Below are positions 44,346 through 51,796 of a stretch of 64,000 nucleotides of DNA, piece by piece. The number at the start of each line of letters is the position of its first letter. Positions within the stretch are counted from its first letter, which is position 1. The notes beneath the pieces were generated by a model that saw only the letters and a program-made list of their open reading frames with translations, was not told the DNA's origin and did not search any database. The position numbers were made by a program, and so were the translations under genes. Where the stretch lies: NCBI GenBank assembly GCA_038734945.1, contig JAVYOA010000002.1, positions 358,014 to 422,013 of the forward strand, read 5' to 3'. Source of the DNA: Fervidicoccaceae archaeon. Lineage in GTDB: Archaea; Thermoproteota; Thermoprotei_A; Sulfolobales; Fervidicoccaceae.

Positions 44346-45747
44346 GCTCTTCGGAACTGCGGGGATTAGGGGAAGATACTTAGACAAGGTCAGGCCAGGG
44401 CTTGCCTATGATATAGGAGTGAGCGTGGCAGCCCATGTGGGAGGAAGGGGGACGATAACCATAGGTCACGATGTTAGGACCACAAGCCCACTGCTCGCGC
44501 TAAGTGCAGGATCGGGAGTGATGAGCGGAGGAGTAGATGCTATATTCCTTGGCCTCGTTCCAACCCCAGTTCTCGCGTACAGCGTCCCCCACACGAAGAG
44601 CAAGGCTGGCATAATGATAACTGCAAGCCATAATCCTCCTCCTGACAATGGAATAAAGGTATTCCAGTATAACGGAATGGAATATACCGAGAGAATGGAG
44701 GAAGAGCTTGAGCTTCTCATGCAGGTCAAATCCAAGTTCCACGCCACTTGGGATCAGGTGGGAAGGCTAATTGATGCTGCAGAAGTTGGAGAGGACTATG
44801 TGGATGAGATTTCCAGTGTTCTGAGACCCAGGAGCATAAAGTATGTTCCCAAAATATATATAGATTGCAGCAATGGTGCTGCCAGTAACTACACTCCGAG
44901 AATTCTGAGGAAGATGGGGGCAAAGGTCTTTTCAGCGAACTGTCATCCTGATGGCTATTTTCCTGGGCATGAGCCGGAGCCAAGACAGGATGTCCTTGAG
45001 CCTTTTCTGCCAGTTGCTGCATCCCTCTCTCCAGATGTCATAATGGCTCACGATGGCGACGCTGATAGGCTTGCTGCTCTCACCACAAGAAGGGGGTTCA
45101 TAAAGCAGGACATATTAATAGCTCTCTACTCAAAACACAAGCTCATGGAAGGGAAGGGAACAATAATTGTGAGCATTGATGTTGGGAACAGCGTTGTCGA
45201 TATCGCAGACAAGTACGGAGGAAGAATTGTGAGATCAAAGCTAGGAAAGATTCATGAAAAGCTGCTTGAGCATCCAGGAGCTCTTCTTGCCGCTGAGCCA
45301 TGGAAGCTAATAGATCCAATGTGGGGATTCTGGGTGGATGGAATTTATCAGGCAACGCTGCTGACAAAGCTCATGATGGAAGAGGGTGTTACAATGGATG
45401 AGCTCCTCTCAGATATTCCAACATATCCGTGGGCTAGGTTGAGCATCCCAATCATTGATGATGCTGAAAAGCATGAGGAGTTCTATGAAAGATTGAAGGA
45501 AAAGTTCGTATCAAGCATGGGGGAGTATGAAACCATGACAACGCTTGATGGGGTAAGGCTGGACTTTTCGGATAAGAGCTGGGTTCTTATAAGGATGAGC
45601 GGCACTGAGCCAAAGGTCAGAGTTTATATTGAGGGGAACGAGAACAAAAGAGTTGATGAGCTCATAGAGAAGTCAATGGAAATAACCAAGAAAACGGCAG
45701 AGGAGCTTGGACTGAAGCTTGAGGCACCAACTATAAATAGGGGATGA
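44332..45747 (+). CDS. Phosphohexomutase, probably phosphoglucosamine mutase GlmM-like
   Basis: A 471-residue alpha-D-phosphohexomutase. The catalytic serine loop TASHNPPPDNG, the magnesium-binding DGDADR and the phosphate-binding RMSGTEPKVR are intact. The sugar-binding loop, usually GEPSGH, reads AAEPWKLIDPMWGFWVDG, so the sugar specificity (glucosamine, mannose or glucose phosphate) is uncertain. GTG 44332, preceded by AGGAGGAGGAGGTTGAG, gives MRSSKLFGTAGIRG; the frame extends ten codons upstream. It overlaps the THUMP gene by 14 nt. Confidence 0.88.
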   Translation: MRSSKLFGTAGIRGRYLDKVRPGLAYDIGVSVAAHVGGRGTITIGHDVRTTSPLLALSAGSGVMSGGVDAIFLGLVPTPVLAYSVPHTKSKAGIMITASHNPPPDNGIKVFQYNGMEYTERMEEELELLMQVKSKFHATWDQVGRLIDAAEVGEDYVDEISSVLRPRSIKYVPKIYIDCSNGAASNYTPRILRKMGAKVFSANCHPDGYFPGHEPEPRQDVLEPFLPVAASLSPDVIMAHDGDADRLAALTTRRGFIKQDILIALYSKHKLMEGKGTIIVSIDVGNSVVDIADKYGGRIVRSKLGKIHEKLLEHPGALLAAEPWKLIDPMWGFWVDGIYQATLLTKLMMEEGVTMDELLSDIPTYPWARLSIPIIDDAEKHEEFYERLKEKFVSSMGEYETMTTLDGVRLDFSDKSWVLIRMSGTEPKVRVYIEGNENKRVDELIEKSMEITKKTAEELGLKLEAPTINRG

Positions 45748-45748
45748 G

Positions 45749-46375
45749 CTAAGGAGGATTTCCTATCAGCTGAGCAACGTTTCCCTGTATGTTCTCAACT
45801 ATTCCCTGTCTAATCATTCCAACAGCTATCGCTAGAAGGATCATGGAGAACAGCTTTATCAGAAAAATGCTGCCTTTCCTTCCAAACAGGTTGAAGAGCT
45901 TCTCTCCAGCAAGAAGTATCAATAGAGCAATAAGGCCGTCTATTAGTATTGCTAGCAGAGATGTTGATAGTCCCCAGCTATACTTTATGTAGATCACAGT
46001 TGTGATTGAGCCTGGTCCCGCAAGAAGCGGTGTAGCCAGAGGGACTATAGCAAGCGAATCTCTCTCCTTAACGAGCTCGACCTCAGTGTTTCCGAAAACA
46101 CCCCACAGACCATATACAAAAAGGATGATGCCTCCTGCTATTCTGAAATCTGATGTAGTTATGCCGAAGTACCTGAAGAAGGGCTCACCGAAGAATGCGA
46201 AGAATATTAGGAGAGAAACTGCTATGATTATACTGTTTAATATCGTCCTCCTTCTCTCCCCCTCTTCCATATCCTTTGTATAGCCATAGAAGAGAGGGGC
46301 GTTTCCAATGGGATCAAGAATTATGAAGAGCATGATTATAGATTGAATCAGATATGTAAGATTCAAGTAGATCAC
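45749..46375 (-). CDS. MarC family integral membrane protein
   Basis: About 208 residues with six predicted transmembrane helices. IMLFIILDPIGNAPLFYGYTKDM and IVPLATPLLAGPGSITTVIY are the two diagnostic MarC repeats. Function is unknown; MarC proteins were wrongly linked to multidrug resistance. The frame runs back to ATG 46444, but GTG 46375 overlaps the stop of the upstream Cys-rich gene (GTGA), giving MIYLNLTYLIQ, and is preferred. Confidence 0.85.
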   Translation of the reverse strand: MIYLNLTYLIQSIIMLFIILDPIGNAPLFYGYTKDMEEGERRRTILNSIIIAVSLLIFFAFFGEPFFRYFGITTSDFRIAGGIILFVYGLWGVFGNTEVELVKERDSLAIVPLATPLLAGPGSITTVIYIKYSWGLSTSLLAILIDGLIALLILLAGEKLFNLFGRKGSIFLIKLFSMILLAIAVGMIRQGIVENIQGNVAQLIGNPP

Positions 46376-46710
46376 CTGCACACCTTCTCTTTGATTGCTT
46401 CTTCTTCGCTGGAAATGCAGCTGAATATACATTCTCCAAAGCACTGGGATTCTCTACTCCCACATTTTTCTTCACACAGAGCGATGCAGTTCTTCTCCTT
46501 CAGCTTTAGTATCAGCAATGATGCCTCCCCTTCCTCTAGCTTCACTATTTTGCTTTCCAGAAGGTCACTTAGCTCTTCCTTGAGAACTACTCTTCTCACC
46601 GCCTCGAAATCGACGAGCCTTGAGTCGAAGATGACTGAATGGGTTGGGCTTGAGATCCCTAAGCATAGCCTCTTTCTTATTTCATCTTCTTCCTTGAGAA
46701 CCTCTCTCAA
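46372..46710 (-). CDS. Cys-rich small protein of unknown function
   Basis: A 112-residue protein I do not recognise. The C-terminal 42 residues contain seven cysteines in a compact, charged region (NCIALCEEKCGSRES, QCFGECIFSC, KVCR), suggesting a metal or iron-sulfur cluster or disulfide knot; residue C16 is the only other Cys. The N-terminal part is a charged alpha/beta stretch. It overlaps the HypE-like gene by 29 nt and MarC by 4 nt, so it is the middle gene of a three-gene operon. Such Cys-packing is rare for archaeal cytoplasmic proteins. Confidence 0.6.
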   Translation of the reverse strand: MREVLKEEDEIRKRLCLGISSPTHSVIFDSRLVDFEAVRRVVLKEELSDLLESKIVKLEEGEASLLILKLKEKNCIALCEEKCGSRESQCFGECIFSCISSEEEAIKEKVCR

Positions 46711-47713
46711 TCTCTTCCAGCCTCTCTATGAAGTTGTCCTGGGGAAGCTCTTCCACAATTTTCTCAGCAACTTCTCCCCTTTTTATATATAGCTTTCTTT
46801 CCCTTCTTTCGGTTACCTTTCCTATTATGGAAGCCTCTACCCCAATGCTGGACAGCTTGCTCAGAGCATCATTTATTCTGCTCTTGGGAACAGCAGCAAG
46901 AAGTGTCCCACTGGAAAGGGAAAAGAGGGGATCGGCGCCAAGTGCGCCCAATATCTTTTCTGTCAAGCTGAATATGGGGATCTGATTTCTATCTATCTCA
47001 ACAGCCCAGCCAGAGGCATAGGAAAGCTCGAATGCTGCGGCTGCTATCCCTCCTTCTGTGGCATCATGCATTGCATGGGCTAATTTTTCAGAAGAGAGAG
47101 CAATTGCTTCGGGGACAACAGAAATCTTCTCTATCAATTTTTTTGCTTCTTCCAGCTCCATCCTTGAGAAACCCCTTTCTATCAAGAATTTCTCGAGATC
47201 ATAGGCTGCGATAGATGTTGCTTCCATTGCAGCTCGCTTAGTCATTATAACTAGGTCTCCCGGCATGGCTGCTGAGGTCGGAGTGATTGACTCCCTCGAT
47301 CCTATTCCCAGTGCTGTAATCGAAATGAGCGGCCTAGTTACAGCATCGCTGTACTCCGTATGTCCTCCAATAAGCGATCCTCCAATTTCCGAGAGAGCTC
47401 TTCTCATGTCCGACGCGATCTCAATAATCCTTTCGTCCTCAGTGGATTCGGGAAGAATAATCGTGGCAAGGAACCAAAGAGGTTTAACTCCGCTTGACGC
47501 TATGTCATTGGCAGCAACATGAATGGATAGCCACCCAATCCTGGTATGAGCTGCTGTTATTGGATCGGAGTGAGCTGCCAATATTTCGCTTTCGCTAACA
47601 TCAACTACTCCTGCATCCTCCCCAACCATTGGTGGCAAAATAACTCTAATGCCAGAGCCTATGTCGAAGAAAAAAGCTCTTTGGAGCAGTCTTATTGGGA
47701 GCTTTCCTGGCAA
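46682..47713 (-). CDS. AIR synthase-related (HypE/PurM-like) protein
   Basis: A 343-residue PurM-superfamily protein. VGEDAGVVDV, AAHSDPITAAHTRIGWLSIHVAANDIASSGVKP and IGGHTEYSDAV form the ATP and metal binding site shared with HypE, SelD and PurM. The C-terminal MHDATEGGIAAAAFELSYASG is also family-typical. HypE's terminal Cys is absent, so it is not classical HypE, and no hydrogenase maturation genes are in the window. Function is therefore open. It is encoded 11 nt before the hexulose phosphate isomerase in reverse order. Confidence 0.78.
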   Translation of the reverse strand: MPGKLPIRLLQRAFFFDIGSGIRVILPPMVGEDAGVVDVSESEILAAHSDPITAAHTRIGWLSIHVAANDIASSGVKPLWFLATIILPESTEDERIIEIASDMRRALSEIGGSLIGGHTEYSDAVTRPLISITALGIGSRESITPTSAAMPGDLVIMTKRAAMEATSIAAYDLEKFLIERGFSRMELEEAKKLIEKISVVPEAIALSSEKLAHAMHDATEGGIAAAAFELSYASGWAVEIDRNQIPIFSLTEKILGALGADPLFSLSSGTLLAAVPKSRINDALSKLSSIGVEASIIGKVTERRERKLYIKRGEVAEKIVEELPQDNFIERLEEIERGSQGRR

Positions 47714-47724
47714 CTCAAATCACT

Positions 47725-48327
47725 TCATAGCTCCACATTTGCATGCCTGGTTTTAAGATCTAGCTCTCTCTTATTCAATCTATACATGAGTCCTCCTATT
47801 ATACCATCAAGAACAACCATTGCCGTGTCCTCGAAAAGAGTTCCTAGCGGTGCCAAGGGCTCATGCAGGCCGAGTATCTGCCTGGAGAAATAATCCTTCT
47901 CCTCTGCGAGCTTCGTTCTACCAGGTATTCTCAATATGAAATCTGCTATCTGCCCAAGAGGGCTGTCAGGATATGATGTTACAGCAAATACAAGCGCTCC
48001 CACTCTCTTTGCAGCTCTGGCAGCAGTGACAATCAGCTCAGTGGAGCCTGAGCCGCTTATAGCTATCACAGCATCTCCTGCGGCTATGCTCGGGGTTATT
48101 GTGTCCCCAAGTACATAGCTATTGAATCCTAGATGCATGAGCCTCATAGCAAAGGCTCTACCAACTAATCCGCTTCTTCCTGCACCCATTACCAGAACTT
48201 TCGCACCTTTATTGTATATATCAACAAGTTTCTGCGAAAAAATCTCAATATCCTTTCGGTCAAGCTCATCGATACTCCTGTCTATGAAAATGGCTATTTC
48301 CTTCATTGCTTCATATTCATAACTCAA
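47725..48327 (-). CDS. hxlB: 6-phospho-3-hexuloisomerase (SIS domain)
   Basis: A 200-residue SIS-domain isomerase. VLVMGAGRSGLVGRAFAMRLMHLGFNSYVLGDTITP and AIAISGSGSTEL-type AVIAISGSGSTEL are the sugar-phosphate binding motifs, and the C-terminal HANVEL is typical. In archaea it works with hexulose-6-phosphate synthase in the reverse ribulose monophosphate pathway to make pentoses. The synthase gene is not in the window. ATG 48327 starts it. Confidence 0.88.
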   Translation of the reverse strand: MSYEYEAMKEIAIFIDRSIDELDRKDIEIFSQKLVDIYNKGAKVLVMGAGRSGLVGRAFAMRLMHLGFNSYVLGDTITPSIAAGDAVIAISGSGSTELIVTAARAAKRVGALVFAVTSYPDSPLGQIADFILRIPGRTKLAEEKDYFSRQILGLHEPLAPLGTLFEDTAMVVLDGIIGGLMYRLNKRELDLKTRHANVEL

Positions 48328-48476
48328 GGCAAGATCCCGATCAATGTTCTATCTCAAAGCTATTTTATATTTTGATATTCGAAAGTGTGGGAATTGAGAA
48401 CATTTATCATGCATTTACCGCTATGACTCCGTCTCCTATCTTAAAATGCATTTGCTAACAAAAAGATCTTTTGAGG

Positions 48477-48830
48477 ATGATTCGCTTGAGTGAGGATGGA
48501 TTGCTCGATAATCAAATCGGACAGAGAAGCGATGTTGTAGAAAAGTTCAGAGTTATGTTATCCAAGGAAGCAGAGGAGGCAAGAATAGATGCTATATCAA
48601 CTGCCAAGCTAGCCATTTCGATTTATAAAAATGGGGAGAGAGAGCTGGCCCTCCTGGTCATCAGGGAGAGCATGAGAATAGCGAAAGGCTATGTGGAGCT
48701 AACTGAGAAAATAGGTGAGAACCAGGATAAATCCTACGACCTTCTGCTCGGTCTAGAAACGATTGAAGAGCTAATGAGGAGCGGAGAGAAGGTTGAGTAT
48801 TTGAGGGGGATCTTGGAGGAGATAGCCTAG
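48477..48830 (+). CDS. Unrecognised helical protein
   Basis: About 117 residues, all-helical and acidic, not recognised. RIDAISTAKLAISIYKNGERELALLVIRESMRIAKGYVELTEKI resembles a helical hairpin repeat (TPR- or PUR-alpha-like). The start is uncertain: ATG 48477 is close to a possible TATA-derived start, whereas TTG 48486 has GAGGATGATTC upstream. It is followed 30 nt later by another unknown gene, together a small operon. Confidence 0.5.
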   Translation: MIRLSEDGLLDNQIGQRSDVVEKFRVMLSKEAEEARIDAISTAKLAISIYKNGERELALLVIRESMRIAKGYVELTEKIGENQDKSYDLLLGLETIEELMRSGEKVEYLRGILEEIA

Positions 48831-48860
48831 ACCTTTCCCTCAGATGGGGGTTTCCTTGAA

Positions 48861-49250
48861 TTGATTGAAAGTGTGAGAAGAGCGGAAATTTCGAAGGACG
48901 ATATTAGGGAAATGCTGGAGGCAGCTACAAGCGAAAAGCTGAATATAAGCTATTTGGAGATAGATGGGCTCGAGCTCTTCGTGGAAGCGATCTATGGAAA
49001 CGGTCTCGTTCACATCTACATGCTGATCGACGAAGGTCAGATGAGAAGAGGAAAAATCCAGTTGAGAGGAATAATGGTATTCATCTCAGATCCGATATGT
49101 GCCACAATTTTCACATGGTTTATTCCTTCCTTCTCAAGCGATGTGGAGGTATATTTCTACAGCGATTGGACTGTCTTCTATATTTCCACCCCAAGCATAT
49201 TCGATTTGAAGAAAGCGGTATCAGCTGTGAGAATAGCGGTATCGAGTTGA
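48861..49250 (+). CDS. Unrecognised alpha/beta protein
   Basis: A 129-residue protein, not recognised. A helical N-terminus is followed by alternating strands (ELFVEAIYGNGLVHIYMLID, YFYSDWTVFYIST) suggesting a compact alpha/beta domain. TTG 48861 is the start. It lies in tandem with the helical protein upstream and converges on a DUF2283 gene with a 6-nt gap. Function is unknown. Confidence 0.5.
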   Translation: MIESVRRAEISKDDIREMLEAATSEKLNISYLEIDGLELFVEAIYGNGLVHIYMLIDEGQMRRGKIQLRGIMVFISDPICATIFTWFIPSFSSDVEVYFYSDWTVFYISTPSIFDLKKAVSAVRIAVSS

Positions 49251-49256
49251 GCAGAA

Positions 49257-49475
49257 TCAAGAAATCTCTTTTCCAATCTTTTTGGAGAAGTCGAAAACTG
49301 TTATGGAAACGATTGAGTTATTCTTTATTCTCAGAACGATGTCATTTTCCAGCAATATCTCCTCATCTGCATCCTCAATTTCATATCCGAAGTTGATGTA
49401 CAGTATATCGTTTCTATTATCATATTCAAACCAAATTTTGTTGATATCGCCTAGTGGAAGCTTTTTTCCTTCCAT
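49257..49475 (-). CDS. DUF2283 family small protein
   Basis: A 72-residue protein with the DUF2283 pattern: WFEYDNRNDILYINFGYEI, LENDIVLRIKNNSIVSITVFDFSKK. DUF2283 proteins are short, beta-rich and of unknown function; related small genes occur near toxin-antitoxin loci. It sits between an unknown gene and a His-rich coiled-coil gene on the same strand, 23 nt away. Confidence 0.65.
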   Translation of the reverse strand: MEGKKLPLGDINKIWFEYDNRNDILYINFGYEIEDADEEILLENDIVLRIKNNSIVSITVFDFSKKIGKEIS

Positions 49476-49498
49476 GGCAGTTTCTCCTCTTCAGGAGC

Positions 49499-49762
49499 TC
49501 AGCCACTCGAAGCCCTCTTCTCCTTCAGCTCTCTCAGCTCTCTCTCTATAGTGCTCAGCCTCTTCTCCACGTTCTCTATGTGCATTGAAAGATGATTTAT
49601 GGCATCAACTATGGCATTTAGAGCATCAACCAGATCAGCCTCACCGTGCTCATGTGAATGCTCATGTTCATGCTCCATTTCTGGATGTGTTTCCATTACT
49701 TCTTGAACAATTTTCTCCATATCATCTTCTTTTTTTGGTATTGTTAACCTCATTTTACCCAT
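49499..49762 (-). CDS. His-rich coiled-coil small protein
   Basis: An 87-residue protein not recognised. Residues 25-41 are HPEMEHEHEHSHEHGE, a stretch of alternating His and Glu that could bind nickel, zinc or other metals. The C-terminal half is a coiled coil (NHLSMHIENVEKRLSTIERELRELKEK). It is encoded next to DUF2283 and just downstream (on the reverse strand) of a tRNA-His gene. A role as a metal store, chaperone or membrane/DNA-bound scaffold cannot be decided. Confidence 0.55.
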   Translation of the reverse strand: MGKMRLTIPKKEDDMEKIVQEVMETHPEMEHEHEHSHEHGEADLVDALNAIVDAINHLSMHIENVEKRLSTIERELRELKEKRASSG

Positions 49763-49800
49763 TGCTATGACACCATGCCTTCAAGTTCAGGAATTGGAGG

Positions 49801-49874
49801 GGCCGCCGCCGGGGTTTGAACCCGGGACCTCCGGATCCACAGTCCGGCGCTCTTCCAGCTGAGCTACGGCGGCC
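49801..49874 (-). tRNA. tRNA-His (anticodon GTG)
   Basis: On the reverse strand a full cloverleaf folds: acceptor GCCGCCG/CGGCGGC, D arm TAGCTCAGCTGGAAGAGC, anticodon stem CCGGA/TCCGG with loop CTGTGGA (anticodon GTG), and T arm CCGGGTTCAAACCCCGG. The encoded G at -1 and C at the discriminator position are the tRNA-His identity features. No intron and no encoded CCA. Confidence 0.95.
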
Positions 49875-50072
49875 AATGTACTTCTCATTGGCCATCGATC
49901 TTCATTGCTTGCGCTCAGTTGCGGCCCCTTAGAGATGCGATTACCAATTATTTTTTAGCATAATGGGATTATAAAAGTATGAGAGTAGGGAAAGGAATAT
50001 CTCATAAAAATATTCCAACGATTAGATTAAATAATAAGCGAGAATATTATGAAAGAATGAGGGCAAACAATC
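49875..50072. other. Intergenic region upstream of tRNA-His
   Basis: 198 nt between the tRNA and the next forward gene. It is AT-rich (TTATTTTTTAGC, TAGATTAAATAATAAGCG) and must hold the divergent promoters of the tRNA and of the forward operon. I saw no further gene or strong repeat. Confidence 0.4.
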
Positions 50073-50423
50073 TTGTCCTTCTTCAGAAGAGGGCGGGCTG
50101 GCAAGGAAAAAAAGCCCGTGTATGAGGAGGTAAGCCAAAGTGAGCTGCTTTACTCGAAGAGAAAATTTGGTCTCGTTGTGGTTAGAGGGACAGTTAGCGG
50201 AAAACCAAAGCTTCTTACGATGAGGGGAATTTTTGGAGGAATGGCCCACGAGCACACAACTGTTTTCAGCTTGGAAAAGGGGGTCAATGTGTATTTTCCC
50301 GGAATTGCCTTTCTAAAGGATGGGGAGGAAGTCTCTGTATATGGCAGGTTCACTCCCCCAAACTCTCTGGCTGCATCAAAAATAGAAACCAAAAATGTAA
50401 CATATGAGCTTCAGTTGGAGTGA
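50073..50423 (+). CDS. Unrecognised basic beta-rich protein
   Basis: A 116-residue protein starting at TTG with a basic N-terminus (FFRRGRAGKEKK). The rest is beta-rich (KFGLVVVRGTVSGKPKLLTMRGIFGGM, VNVYFPGIAFLKDGEEVSVYGRF), suggesting an OB- or SH3-like barrel. Not recognised. Its stop overlaps the glycerate kinase start by 4 nt, so the two are cotranscribed. Confidence 0.5.
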   Translation: MSFFRRGRAGKEKKPVYEEVSQSELLYSKRKFGLVVVRGTVSGKPKLLTMRGIFGGMAHEHTTVFSLEKGVNVYFPGIAFLKDGEEVSVYGRFTPPNSLAASKIETKNVTYELQLE

Positions 50424-51796
50424 GGAGATGTCCCTTGTACAAAACTGGAAGAAATATGCCAGCTTACCTTTCTCTCCTGCTCGAGCACTCTCTCAGAGCA
50501 CTTGACATAGGAAGCATGCTGGAAAAAAGGCTAAGCTTTGATGGAAGAACCTTGACTATCACTAACAGGGAAGGCAGGATTTTGGGCTCACATGAAATTG
50601 ACAATGGTAAAGTGATTTTGATAGCGCTTGGTAAAGCTTCTCAGAGCATGACGAAATCTATGATGAAAGTAATGGGTGAAAGGGTTAGCAAAGCTATTGT
50701 GGTTTTTCCTGAGGACCAAAATCTTCTCCTGGAACCCAAGGACAATATAACAGTGATCCCTTCTTCCCATCCGGTTCCATCCAACAAGAGCATATTAGCA
50801 GCAAGAGTGATAAAAGAGGCATTGTCTGGATTGAGTTCTAGCGACACTGCGATTTTCTTGATATCTGGCGGAGGCTCTTCTCTCGTCGAGGAGCCCATTC
50901 AAGGAATATCGCTCGATGAGTTGGTTAGAACATATTCCCTGCTTCTCAGCTCAGGAGCTAATATAAAGGAGGTTAACACGGTCAGAAAGCATATTTCTTC
51001 AGTAAAGGGAGGAAGGCTCGCTGAGCTGGCTCATCCAGCGAAAGTTATAGCACTGATTGCGAGCGATGTTCCAGGCAACGATGAGAGCTTTATAGCAAGT
51101 GGTCCAACTGCACCCGATCCCACAACCTACCAGGATGCTCTCGAGATCCTGAAGTTCTATGAGCTGGAGGAAGAGGTTCCTTCAGCAGTTCTTAAGGTGC
51201 TGAGAGATGGTGCCATGGGCAAACTTCAGGAGACTCCGAAGCCTGGAGACCACATTTTCTCCAATACATGGAATTACATAGTTGCATCCCCATTTGATTT
51301 GGCCAAGGCTGTAGAGGAGAGGGCAAGACAGCTCGGGTTTAATGCATATGTATTAACAACGAGGATTGAGGGAGAAAGTCGTGAGCTTGCTAAGGCTATT
51401 TCATCTGTTGCTTTGGACACGCTAAAGGGCTTCACGTCGTTTCAGAGACCGGCTGTTTTGATTCTTGCAGGAGAACCAAGCGTGAAGGTGAGGGGAAGAG
51501 GAAAAGGTGGAAGAGCTACAGAGCTCATAGCATGGCTCTCTCGAGAGATTGATGGGGCAAGAGGAATATCTGCTTTCGCAATAGATACTGATGGTAAAGA
51601 TGGTAGTAGCGATGCAGCTGGAGCATTTGCAGATTGGAACACATGGAGCGAGCTGGTCAGGATCTTTGGTAGAAAGGTCATTCAAATGTTGAACAGCAAT
51701 GACTCCTTCTCTGTGCTCGATTCTACTGGATACACTATTAGAACAGGACCTACCGGTTCAAATTTGAATAACTTGATATGTCTAATCATTGAATAA
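50420..51796 (+). CDS. Glycerate 2-kinase (GarK/MOFRL family)
   Basis: A 458-residue glycerate kinase. The N-terminal kinase domain has LIALGKASQSMTKSM, IPSSHPVPSNKSI, FLISGGGSSLVEEP and IASDVPGNDESFIASGPT. The C-terminal MOFRL domain has GRGKGGRATELIAW, DTDGKDGSSDAAGAF and GPTGSNLNN. It makes 2-phosphoglycerate in the archaeal non-phosphorylative or semi-phosphorylative sugar breakdown. The start overlaps the upstream gene by 4 nt and the end overlaps the secretion ATPase gene by 8 nt. Confidence 0.92.
   Translation: MRRCPLYKTGRNMPAYLSLLLEHSLRALDIGSMLEKRLSFDGRTLTITNREGRILGSHEIDNGKVILIALGKASQSMTKSMMKVMGERVSKAIVVFPEDQNLLLEPKDNITVIPSSHPVPSNKSILAARVIKEALSGLSSSDTAIFLISGGGSSLVEEPIQGISLDELVRTYSLLLSSGANIKEVNTVRKHISSVKGGRLAELAHPAKVIALIASDVPGNDESFIASGPTAPDPTTYQDALEILKFYELEEEVPSAVLKVLRDGAMGKLQETPKPGDHIFSNTWNYIVASPFDLAKAVEERARQLGFNAYVLTTRIEGESRELAKAISSVALDTLKGFTSFQRPAVLILAGEPSVKVRGRGKGGRATELIAWLSREIDGARGISAFAIDTDGKDGSSDAAGAFADWNTWSELVRIFGRKVIQMLNSNDSFSVLDSTGYTIRTGPTGSNLNNLICLIIE

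Noticed and set aside
46682..47713. Calling the PurM-like protein true hydrogenase maturation factor HypE
   Set aside because: The HypE C-terminal Cys is missing and no hyp or hydrogenase genes are present.
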